Of a stretch of DNA of 5,001 bases, positions 1-5,001 are shown in pieces. A model generated the notes under the pieces. It was not told the origin of the DNA and did no database searches. It saw only the letters and a program-made list of their open reading frames with translations. The translations under genes and the position numbers were made by a program. Numbering within the stretch: the stretch's first letter is position 1; every line of letters starts with the position of its first letter. Source of the DNA: an uncultured Eubacteriales bacterium (GTDB lineage Bacteria > Bacillota > Clostridia > Oscillospirales > QAMX01); the NCBI GenBank assembly GCA_900551265.1, contig URVL01000164.1:1-5001 (forward strand). The letters are read 5' to 3'.

Positions 1-246
1 CACTTTATCGATTGAAATGTTTAAGGCTTTTCCCACTTTCATTCGAAGCCGGTCCGACAGATATTTCGTAAAACCAATACTATCGATACAAATCAAACAA
101 CACCGTTCTTCGCTCTCCCATACAGACACTTGTGCCAATAGTAGATTCAATACTCCTCGGGACATATTGTCTTCTCTATTAAATCCAATTAGCGGTACCG
201 ATTCATTTGGTGTTATATCCGTCTCTGCATACCCCAATTTCAGCAT
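1..246 (-). CDS. Neutral/alkaline ceramidase-like protein, N-terminal part (runs off the left edge)
   Basis: Reading leftward from the ATG at 246-244, 82 codons are open to the window edge without a stop. The protein begins MLKLGYAETDITPNESVPL. Residues 5-13 (GYAETDITP) match the opening of the neutral/alkaline non-lysosomal ceramidase-like family, where a 'G-A-x-x-DITP' strand is followed by a short glycine loop (LIGF, 19-22). A hydrophobic strand with an acidic end (LICIDSIGF, 51-59) also fits the family, which often shows 'valvs-D-lg' here. Known members hydrolyse the amide bond of ceramide with a zinc site, but the zinc ligands lie beyond this window and many bacterial homologues have no proven substrate. 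No signal peptide is visible, so this version looks cytoplasmic. A GGAGG lies 7 bases before the ATG. A GTG one codon earlier (249-247) is possible but sits too close to it. The gene is divergent from the beta-helix gene. Family assignment is from recognition of the N-terminus only. Confidence 0.68.
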   Translation of the reverse strand, partial: MLKLGYAETDITPNESVPLIGFNREDNMSRGVLNLLLAQVSVWESEERCCLICIDSIGFTKYLSDRLRMKVGKALNISIDKV

Positions 247-253
247 CACGCAT

Positions 254-258
254 CCTCC
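254..258 (-). promoter_or_regulatory. Ribosome binding site of the ceramidase-like gene
   Basis: On the minus strand these bases read GGAGG. The spacing is 7 bases to the ATG at 246 and 4 bases to the GTG at 249, which favours the ATG as start. Confidence 0.75.
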
Positions 259-418
259 GTGAAATATAGTATCCTTTTCTTTAGCAGTTAGATTGGCAAA
301 TTTTTACTCCCACATCTTATGATATTTTCTCCTATCTGCTCGCAAAACCGCCAGTATCTGCAAGGTCTTTCGTGGTTTACATTTTTTCGAGGCTCACAAT
401 TTAAATACAATTTTTGAT

Positions 419-447
419 ATTATATCACGTCTCAAACTGCGTTTCCA
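419..447 (-). promoter_or_regulatory. Sigma-A-type extended -10 promoter for the ceramidase-like gene
   Basis: On the minus strand the bases read TGGAAA (447-442), then a 17-base spacer, then TATAAT (424-419). The three bases before the -10 are TGA, giving an extended -10 (TGNTATAAT). The -35 matches consensus at four of six positions. Transcription would begin near 412, leaving a leader of about 165 bases before the ATG at 246. The -10 sits inside a perfect 13-base inverted repeat (TGATATTATATCA, 415-427). Spacing and -10 match are good, but no start site has been measured. Confidence 0.55.
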
Positions 448-468
448 TATATATATATATATATATAT
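447..468. repeat. (AT)11 dinucleotide microsatellite
   Basis: Eleven perfect AT units occupy 22 bases. The first base is also the outermost base of the leftward promoter's -35 box, so the tract lies immediately upstream of that promoter. It could act as an AT-rich upstream element or vary in length by slipped-strand replication. Confidence 0.9.
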
Positions 469-537
469 GACTTCATTTTTTGTGCATTTTGACGTTTTTT
501 TGACATTTATGAAAAAGCTTCTCCCTGCACATTTTGA

Positions 538-560
538 ATTTTGCAACGTTTTTGCAAAAT
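538..560. promoter_or_regulatory. 23-bp palindrome, probable operator for the beta-helix gene
   Basis: ATTTTGCAA (538-546) and TTGCAAAAT (552-560) are perfect inverted repeats around the 5-base centre CGTTT. The size and symmetry suit a dimeric repressor such as a LacI- or GntR-type sugar regulator, but no regulator gene is in view and I cannot name one. It does not fit the CcpA cre consensus because the half-site spacing is wrong. A related, less symmetrical element with the same ATTTTG and ACGTTTTT blocks lies 52 bases upstream (486-508). The palindrome is 128 bases before the start codon, suited to control of a promoter in the same interval. Confidence 0.45.
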
Positions 561-674
561 AAAACGAAATTCTTGTCGTCACTCTCTAATTCACGGGTTT
601 GCTGTTAAAAGCCGGTACATTTTATTGACGAATGAAAGTCCCTATGTTAACCTGAAAGCAAATATAATCAGCTT

Positions 675-681
675 GGAGGGG
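675..681 (+). promoter_or_regulatory. Ribosome binding site that fixes the TTG start at 688
   Basis: GAGGGG preceded by G (GGAGGGG read across 675-681) is a strong Shine-Dalgarno sequence 6 bases before the TTG at 688. The nearby ATG at 695 is in another frame. The open frame extends upstream to 541, but that part does not look like protein and would put this ribosome binding site inside the coding region. Confidence 0.75.
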
Positions 682-687
682 ATTTGT

Positions 688-2715
688 TTGCAGTATGGTG
701 TTTCTGTTTTTTCGGCGAAGCCGGATGACCCGTTGGCTCTGGTCTTTACACCGGAGACGTTCGGCGCGTCTCCAGACGGCGTGCAGGACAACACAGCGGC
801 GCTTCAAAATGCGATCAATACGCTGGAAGAACGCAGCGAGCAGGGAATCATTTTGATTCCTGAGGGCACCTATCGTTTCAGCGGTACCATTGATCTATGG
901 CGTGGAATCCGGCTGATCGGTTACGGCCGCAAGCGTCCGCGTTTTATTCTGGACGATTACGCCGAGGGCTTTGGCGGGCCGCTTTCAAAGTATCTTTTCT
1001 TTTGCCGCAATGTACGCCCTCGTGAAGGCGAATTCCTGCGTGATGCAAATGAGTGTTCTTTTTTTACCTCTCTGCGCAATATCGACATAGATCTTGGTCA
1101 CGGCAATCACGGCGCCGTTGCCGTTCGTTACCACATTGCGCAGCTTTGCTCAATAGAGGACTGTGACTTTTACTTAAACGACGCAAAGGCTGCAATTGAA
1201 TTTGTCGGAAACGAAGTGGAGCGCTGTCGGTTCTTCGGAGGCACCTATGGTATCATCGGATATTACACTGCGCCGGGCTGGCAGTTTTATGTCGGCGATT
1301 GTATGTTTGACGGTCAGGCTCGCGCATGCATTATGAGCAGCAAGGCGGGGCTGACGCTTGTTCGCGACACCCTGCGCAACGCTCCCTGGGGCGTTTATGT
1401 GCCAAACAAAGAGCTCTACGACGTACCTGTCAATGAGACGGAGCGTCTTTATATGGAAGACTGCCGCGCTGAAAACATTACAACGGCAGTCGTCAGCATG
1501 GGTTGGCTGCGCAATCCCATCAACTGGCTGCATACATGCGGCGTTGTATGCCGTAATGCGCCTATGTTCTTAGAAGCGTTTGGTTATCAGTTCGTGTATT
1601 TCTTTCTTGAGCCACCCATTACATCCGAATATGCCTGCTACCGTGTGGACTCTCATATTGGTTTTCAAGTTACAGCACGCAACAGCGAGCGCCGGCGTGA
1701 ATTTGCCTACGATTACAAAATAGAAGAGGCGGCGTGGTCTCCTGCTCCAGACCCGACGTATATTTCCATGCCGGCACAGTCCGTCTGGCACAGCGTGCGT
1801 GATTTCGGCGCGTTAGGCGACGGCGAAACAGACGATACCGCTGCTTTTGAAAAGGCGATTGCCTCCTGCGATGCAGTCTATCTCCCGCAGGGGAATTACC
1901 GTCTCACACATGGGTTAAAGCTGCGCAAAAACACTGCGCTTATTGCGCTGCATTCCGGAACGACCGTTCTCTCCTTAGACGATTTCATTGAGCCGGACGG
2001 TGCAGATGCCGCCATGATTGCAGTTCCCAAAGACGGTCACAACCACATTTGCGGCATTCGCTTTGACGGCGGCCGCAATCCCAAATTTACTACAGTTCTT
2101 TGGCAAGGCGCTCCCGATTCCCTCATGGAAGATTGTCAGTTCCGTCACGGCTCCCGCGTAGATAAGCGGGAAGTAAGCGTCAATGCCGTCAAGCCCGCCG
2201 AAGCGTTACTTGCGGGCGGAATGCCGCCAAAGCTTGGTCATGATCAGCTGCATTCCCTCTGGATTCGTGAGAGCGCCGGCGTGTTTAAGAACATCTGGAC
2301 AAACGACGGCTATGCGCAGGAGGGGATCTACATCAGCGATACCAACCAACCAGGGCGCATCTATCTGATGTCTGTCGAGCATCACGGAGAAGTGGAGATC
2401 CGTATGACGCGTGTCTCCAATTGGATGCTGGTCTCCATGCAAACGGAAGAGGCGTATCATCACGACTACACAACGTCGCTCCTCTGCGACCACTGCTCCG
2501 ACTGCGTCTTTGTCAATTTATTTGAATACCGTATGCAGAGTTTTGAGGTCTCCTTTCCCTATGCAATCCGATTGGAACAGTGCCGTAATATGCGGTTTTG
2601 GGGCGTCCATGCCTTTTCAAATGGTCCAAACGGTTGGGATCATGCTGCTTTACTCGCCGAATCCGGTACATACGTTACAGATCGCGAGATCGGGACGTTA
2701 GTCGTTAATCCTTGA
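688..2715 (+). CDS. Tandem right-handed beta-helix protein of the pectate lyase superfamily, probable polysaccharide-active enzyme
   Basis: The 675-residue product has two entry motifs of the 'pectate lyase superfamily' beta-helix domain (PF12708-like). These are FGASPDGVQDNTAALQNAI at residues 25-43 and DFGALGDGETDDTAAFEKAI at 372-391, each followed by a 'I-L-P-x-G-x-Y-R' type strand (ILIPEGTYRF and VYLPQGNYRL). Two such helices in one chain are the architecture of GH55-type beta-1,3-glucanases. The stretch 'NIDIDLGHGNHGAVAVRYHIAQ' followed by 'RCRFFGGTYGI' also recalls that group, though I cannot assign catalytic residues. Epimerases and lyases share this fold, so the reaction is open. The first helix covers about residues 20-365 and the second 368 to the end. 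No signal peptide or membrane segment is visible, which suggests cytoplasmic action on imported oligosaccharides or an unusual export route. The start is a TTG chosen by its ribosome binding site. The gene stands alone, closed by TGA and a terminator 20 bases later. The fold is firm, the substrate unknown. Confidence 0.82.
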   Translation: MQYGVSVFSAKPDDPLALVFTPETFGASPDGVQDNTAALQNAINTLEERSEQGIILIPEGTYRFSGTIDLWRGIRLIGYGRKRPRFILDDYAEGFGGPLSKYLFFCRNVRPREGEFLRDANECSFFTSLRNIDIDLGHGNHGAVAVRYHIAQLCSIEDCDFYLNDAKAAIEFVGNEVERCRFFGGTYGIIGYYTAPGWQFYVGDCMFDGQARACIMSSKAGLTLVRDTLRNAPWGVYVPNKELYDVPVNETERLYMEDCRAENITTAVVSMGWLRNPINWLHTCGVVCRNAPMFLEAFGYQFVYFFLEPPITSEYACYRVDSHIGFQVTARNSERRREFAYDYKIEEAAWSPAPDPTYISMPAQSVWHSVRDFGALGDGETDDTAAFEKAIASCDAVYLPQGNYRLTHGLKLRKNTALIALHSGTTVLSLDDFIEPDGADAAMIAVPKDGHNHICGIRFDGGRNPKFTTVLWQGAPDSLMEDCQFRHGSRVDKREVSVNAVKPAEALLAGGMPPKLGHDQLHSLWIRESAGVFKNIWTNDGYAQEGIYISDTNQPGRIYLMSVEHHGEVEIRMTRVSNWMLVSMQTEEAYHHDYTTSLLCDHCSDCVFVNLFEYRMQSFEVSFPYAIRLEQCRNMRFWGVHAFSNGPNGWDHAALLAESGTYVTDREIGTLVVNP

Positions 2716-2734
2716 AGCATTCCCTTTTTCAATA

Positions 2735-2781
2735 TATCAAAATGCCCGGTATACATCTTTTGTATACCGGGCATTTTGATA
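2735..2781. terminator. Intrinsic terminator after the beta-helix gene
   Basis: A perfect 20-bp stem (2735-2754 with 2762-2781) closes a 7-base loop. The core GCCCGGTATAC is flanked by AAAA on the left and TTTT on the right, so it could stop transcription from either side. It begins 20 bases after the TGA stop and separates this gene from the solute-binding protein gene. Confidence 0.88.
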
Positions 2782-2827
2782 GTTCCATTTTTCACATCTA
2801 ATTTTTATATAGATAATATTTTCAGTC

Positions 2828-2849
2828 TTTTTGACTATATTGACAAAAA
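2828..2849. promoter_or_regulatory. Imperfect 22-bp palindrome upstream of the solute-binding protein gene
   Basis: TTTTTG (2828-2833) and CAAAAA (2844-2849) are perfect inverted arms, and the central ATAT (2837-2840) is also symmetrical. Further symmetric positions add a C and a G, with mismatches between them. It lies about 35 bases before the proposed -35 box, a position suited to an activator or distal operator. It may simply reflect AT-rich composition. Confidence 0.25.
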
Positions 2850-2882
2850 AATTGCATTAATTTTCAGCATCTATTTTACAGA

Positions 2883-2911
2883 TTGACAAATCATTCTTTT
2901 TTAATTAATAT
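2883..2911 (+). promoter_or_regulatory. Sigma-A-type promoter of the solute-binding protein gene
   Basis: A perfect TTGACA (2883-2888) is followed after 17 bases by TAATAT (2906-2911), which matches four of six -10 positions. A TATAAA at 2909-2914 is a better hexamer but gives a 20-base spacer. Transcription would start near 2918, with a leader of about 45 bases. The intergenic region is strongly AT-rich. Confidence 0.5.
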
Positions 2912-2928
2912 AAACTTAATAACAATAG

Positions 2929-2942
2929 TTGGCATTAGCCAA
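2929..2942. promoter_or_regulatory. Short inverted repeat in the leader, possible repressor site
   Basis: TTGGC (2929-2933) and GCCAA (2938-2942) flank ATTA. The site lies just downstream of the predicted transcription start, where a bound repressor would block RNA polymerase. The arms are only 5 bases, so chance is a real alternative. Confidence 0.28.
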
Positions 2943-2947
2943 AATAG

Positions 2948-2954
2948 AAAGGAG
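2948..2954 (+). promoter_or_regulatory. Ribosome binding site of the solute-binding protein gene
   Basis: AAAGGAG lies 9 bases before the ATG at 2964. It fixes that ATG as start, and the lipoprotein signal peptide begins exactly there. Confidence 0.8.
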
Positions 2955-2963
2955 ACGAACGAG

Positions 2964-3545
2964 ATGAAGAAAAAGTTGCTTGCTTTATTGCTTGCAGTGT
3001 TCATGCTGCTTGCTCTGTTCAGCGCCTGCGCCTCGGAACCTGATGCAACCACTGACGATGGTGCGTCTAATACCACCGATGACGGAAACGACGCTGCGGA
3101 CGCTGGTGACCAGCAGGACAGCGGAAACGAGACAGACGAACCCGTGGAGCTCGAGCCTCTGCAGCTGGAATACATGGGCCGTGAATCCCACCAGTGGACG
3201 TATACCTATGAAGAAGCAAAACAGCAGAATTTTGAGACGCTCGCTTATTATGAGCAGCTGCTGCTGGACAAACACAATCTGGTCGTAACGATCTCCCCCA
3301 TTGATAACGAAGCCTATCAAACGACGCTCTCCGGTTATCTGGCGGCAAACACCTTACCGGATACGTTTATTTCACAGAGTATGATGGACGATGCATTGCT
3401 GGTCAGCACTATGTTGGAAGGGCGTTTCGCTGATATTGACGATATCGTTGCCTGTTCTCCTGACGGTACCTTTGCCACCCTGGTCGCCGAGGGCGGACAG
3501 ATGAATTACCTGCGTGCATGGTCCAGCGCTCCGGATGGACACTGA
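2964..3545 (+). CDS. N-terminal fragment of the solute-binding lipoprotein, up to the premature TGA
   Basis: If the TGA is obeyed, this 193-residue product is made. It carries the signal peptide (MKKKLLALLLAVFMLLALFSAC, lipobox FSAC with Cys22), the acidic linker and the first part of lobe one. It includes LEYMGRESHQWTYTYEEAK and the hinge-leading strand NLVVTISPID. A strong ribosome binding site and promoter precede it. As a lone lipoprotein fragment it would lack most of the ligand site, so it is unlikely to bind substrate. Confidence 0.6.
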   Translation: MKKKLLALLLAVFMLLALFSACASEPDATTDDGASNTTDDGNDAADAGDQQDSGNETDEPVELEPLQLEYMGRESHQWTYTYEEAKQQNFETLAYYEQLLLDKHNLVVTISPIDNEAYQTTLSGYLAANTLPDTFISQSMMDDALLVSTMLEGRFADIDDIVACSPDGTFATLVAEGGQMNYLRAWSSAPDGH

Positions 3546-3548
3546 TAT

Positions 3549-4865
3549 ATGGTGAAAAATACGGATAACGCTGCAGTCGGACTGAACTTTGACAACGATG
3601 AAATTGACTATCTGGTAGACTTTGGTCTTTCCAACTGGTACGACGTCTGTATTCGCCGCGACTGGTTGGATAAGCTCAGCTTGGAAATGCCTACCACTGT
3701 TGATGAGTTCAAAGAGGCGTTGATTGCGTTCCAGACAAACGATGTCAATGAAAACGGAGCCGCCGATGAGCGCGCCTTCCTCGGTTTCGGTATTAACAAC
3801 GAGGGCAACGGCATTGGCACCGTTTTCTCAAACGGTGTTGCCGGCTGGTTTGGCCTCCACCGCGACAATTTTGTTATGGATACCAGGGACGGACGCGTTG
3901 TGTCTGCGATTGAGGACCCCGGCTATGTCGCATACGTCACGTTTGCTAACGAATTGTACAGCAATCAGGTTGCCTTAATCGGCGAAGGCATGGCGTATCA
4001 GCATGCAGTTAATGCCGCTGGTAACTACTGTTCTGCGCATCCGCAGTATCCGAACACCATGATGACGGTATCAACCGGTGATCCGGACAGCGAGTATGAA
4101 CCGATGCCCATTATTCAGGCAATTGAAGGCATACAGCCGCACCTTCTCGGTCAGGCTACCGTTTCCTCTGCCCGTGCCATCTCCTTCAGCCCCGACTGCG
4201 ACTATAGCGCCGCGGCGGAATGGCTGAACTGGATTTTCAGTGAAGACCTTTTCATGCTCTGGCAGTATGGTATTGAAGGCAAGGCGTGGGAATGGAACGA
4301 TGATGGTACAATCTTCCGCTACAGAGTCGGCGAGGAACTGACGGAAGAGGAAGAAGAGCGCTATGGCGATATGTGGTGCTATGCTCCGTGGTGCCTGTTC
4401 CCGCAGTTTAATACCGCGATTTATGACGTGACTGCTGCAACCTATAACTCCATTGATGAAGCTCTTGAGGCAGGCGAGCCGTACCGTAGTGGTATGACAA
4501 CGTTTGAAGAGTGGAAAGAGCAGAATTCCATTTATAACTGGCGTGAGATTTCCCCGCAGGAACGTCTCATGAACATGATGAATGAGTTTGGCACCGATAA
4601 CATTTTATATGATATCACCGTAAACTTTGAAACGCTCGCTACGGAAGACGAGGCAGAAGTTCTCAACATGTACAAGTCGGATCTCATCCTCTATCTGAAC
4701 GAGTTGACGACCAGCCATATCACCGGTCAGAAATCTACAGATACCCTTGAGGAAGACCTGCAGTATGCCTATGATAATCTCGGCATGCAGGAATACGCTG
4801 ACGTTATTCAGGCCAGAATTGACCGTTACCTGGTTGCTTTGGGCCGCGAACCTATTCTTGGATAA
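3549..4865 (+). CDS. C-terminal fragment of the solute-binding protein, after the premature TGA
   Basis: This 438-residue open stretch begins at ATG 3549, only three bases after the TGA, and continues the same frame. It contains the family segments YLVDFGLSNWYDVCIRRDWL, PTTVDEFKEALIAFQ, the DVNENGAADER loop and the helical region EWLNWIFSEDLFMLWQYGIEG near the C-terminus. It ends 'ALGREPILG'. It has no signal peptide. Only a weak GGA lies upstream, so independent translation would be poor and the product would stay in the cytoplasm. It is best read as the second half of the interrupted gene rather than a separate gene. Confidence 0.6.
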   Translation: MVKNTDNAAVGLNFDNDEIDYLVDFGLSNWYDVCIRRDWLDKLSLEMPTTVDEFKEALIAFQTNDVNENGAADERAFLGFGINNEGNGIGTVFSNGVAGWFGLHRDNFVMDTRDGRVVSAIEDPGYVAYVTFANELYSNQVALIGEGMAYQHAVNAAGNYCSAHPQYPNTMMTVSTGDPDSEYEPMPIIQAIEGIQPHLLGQATVSSARAISFSPDCDYSAAAEWLNWIFSEDLFMLWQYGIEGKAWEWNDDGTIFRYRVGEELTEEEEERYGDMWCYAPWCLFPQFNTAIYDVTAATYNSIDEALEAGEPYRSGMTTFEEWKEQNSIYNWREISPQERLMNMMNEFGTDNILYDITVNFETLATEDEAEVLNMYKSDLILYLNELTTSHITGQKSTDTLEEDLQYAYDNLGMQEYADVIQARIDRYLVALGREPILG

Positions 4866-4910
4866 ATCATCTTCAGAGGTTTTCACAATCTCTTAACCCT
4901 CCTAAAAAAT

Positions 4911-4948
4911 AGGAAAAGAGGACTGTCGTACGACAGTCCTCTTTTCCT
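4911..4948. terminator. Intrinsic terminator after the solute-binding protein gene
   Basis: This is a perfect 38-base palindrome centred on GTAC at 4928-4931. It can fold into a stem of about 17 bp with a 4-base loop. AAAAAAT precedes it and a T-rich stretch (TTTCCTTTATTTT) spans its right arm and the bases after it, so it may work on both strands. It lies 45 bases after the TAA stop, and no ABC permease gene lies between the two. Confidence 0.87.
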
Positions 4949-5001
4949 TTATTTTGCCTGTGTTCCTCTCCCATAACCTCCAATCTGAAGCTATGCTTTG
5001 C
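4949..5001. other. Unassigned right edge
   Basis: These 53 bases carry no convincing gene. On the minus strand, one frame ends in TAA just outside the hairpin but is blocked by a TAG a few codons earlier. The other two frames run through the palindrome. A convergent gene cannot be supported. Confidence 0.5.

Larger units (their letters stand above)
247..687. other. AT-rich divergent intergenic region
   Basis: This 441-base stretch separates two divergently transcribed genes. It is much richer in A and T than the flanking coding DNA. I see a leftward promoter (419-447), an (AT)11 tract (447-468), a degenerate pair of ATTTTG..ACGTTTTT elements (486-508 and 538-560, the second a perfect palindrome) and the ribosome binding site of the beta-helix gene (675-681). 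A convincing rightward promoter could not be fixed. TTGACG at 625-630 and TTGACA at 500-505 resemble -35 boxes but lack a good -10 at the right distance. The perfect TATAAT at 663-668 lies too close to the ribosome binding site to be a normal -10. I see no RNA gene or protein-coding gene here. Confidence 0.7.
2964..4865 (+). pseudogene. Extracellular sugar-binding lipoprotein of an ABC importer, interrupted by an in-frame TGA
   Basis: Two open stretches (2964-3545 and 3549-4865) are in the same frame, separated only by TGA (3543-3545) and TAT. Read through, they form one 633-residue protein ending at TAA. It has a lipoprotein signal peptide (1-21, lipid-modified Cys22), an acidic linker rich in D, G, T and N (about 23-62), and a solute-binding fold of the COG1653 class, closest in style to the long LplA/YtcQ-like lipoproteins of Firmicutes. 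Such proteins capture oligosaccharides outside the membrane and pass them to an ABC permease; no permease gene is in view. The calcium-loop-like segment DVNENGAADER (260-270) is common in this group. The TGA falls in 'DGH-stop-YMV', a place where relatives often read 'DG-x-WY', so TGG to TGA is the simplest change. All 14 other tryptophans here are TGG, and the downstream half has no other lesion. This is either a recent nonsense mutation, a base error, or readthrough. Confidence 0.72.

Noticed and set aside
17..262. Plus-strand open frame of 81 codons
   Set aside because: It is the shadow of the minus-strand ceramidase-like gene, which has a ribosome binding site, a family N-terminus and an open frame to the edge. 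The plus-strand frame has none of these.
343..385. Possible hairpin followed by a T run (AAACCGC / GTGGTTT, then TTTTTT)
   Set aside because: The stem is short with a G-U pair and a large loop, and no plus-strand gene ends upstream that would need a terminator.
541..687. Upstream extension of the beta-helix frame, starting at TTG 541
   Set aside because: The extra residues do not resemble the family, and the DNA is AT-rich and holds an operator-like palindrome. The strong ribosome binding site at 675-681 would fall inside the gene.
1174..2493. Minus-strand open frames within the beta-helix gene (1174-1533, 1570-1791, 2206-2493)
   Set aside because: They are antisense to a well-supported coding region, have no ribosome binding site that I can see and show no recognisable protein features.
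3543..3545. TGA read as tryptophan throughout the genome
   Set aside because: The beta-helix gene ends with TGA 20 bases before a clear terminator, and every other tryptophan in the window is TGG.
3543..3590. Selenocysteine insertion at the in-frame TGA
   Set aside because: Only a 4-bp hairpin (CAGT-CGG-ACTG) follows at about 30 bases. This is too weak for a bacterial SECIS, and solute-binding lipoproteins are not known selenoproteins.
3549..4865. The second half as an independent gene
   Set aside because: It continues the same frame three bases after the stop, lacks a good ribosome binding site and signal peptide, and begins inside the solute-binding fold.
4949..5001. End of a convergent minus-strand gene at the right edge
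   Set aside because: No frame gives a plausible C-terminus outside the hairpin: one frame is blocked by a nearby TAG, and the others run through the palindrome.

Overview
The window looks like a chromosomal carbohydrate-use region of a Gram-positive anaerobe of the Clostridia. This is an inference from strong GGAGG-type ribosome binding sites, a Firmicutes-style lipoprotein signal, AT-rich intergenic DNA beside moderate-GC genes, and perfect-stem intrinsic terminators. Nothing in the sequence fixes the genus.

Layout. (1) Positions 1-246, minus strand: the first 82 codons of a gene that runs off the left edge. The N-terminus resembles neutral/alkaline ceramidase-like proteins. (2) Positions 247-687: a 441-base AT-rich divergent intergenic region. 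It holds an extended -10 promoter for the leftward gene, an (AT)11 tract touching that promoter, and a 23-bp palindrome that could be an operator for the rightward gene. (3) Positions 688-2715, plus strand: a 675-residue protein with two successive pectate-lyase-superfamily beta-helix entry motifs. It starts at TTG and has no visible signal peptide. (4) Positions 2735-2781: a 20-bp perfect-stem terminator. (5) Positions 2782-2963: promoter and operator-like palindromes. (6) Positions 2964-4865, plus strand: a lipoprotein solute-binding protein of a sugar ABC importer, split by one in-frame TGA at 3543-3545 where the family context suggests tryptophan. (7) Positions 4911-4948: a 38-bp perfect palindrome acting as terminator. 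The last 50 bases hold nothing recognisable.

The genes fit a small glycan-use locus: a lipoprotein captures an oligosaccharide, a beta-helix enzyme cleaves or modifies it, and a ceramidase-like hydrolase may act on a related conjugate. This functional link is inferred from proximity only. No permease or ATPase gene is in view, and terminators separate the genes, so they are not one operon. The most notable observation is the in-frame TGA. TGG encodes the 14 other tryptophans of that gene, and TGA is the natural stop of the preceding gene just before its terminator, so a nonsense mutation or base-calling error is more likely than recoding.
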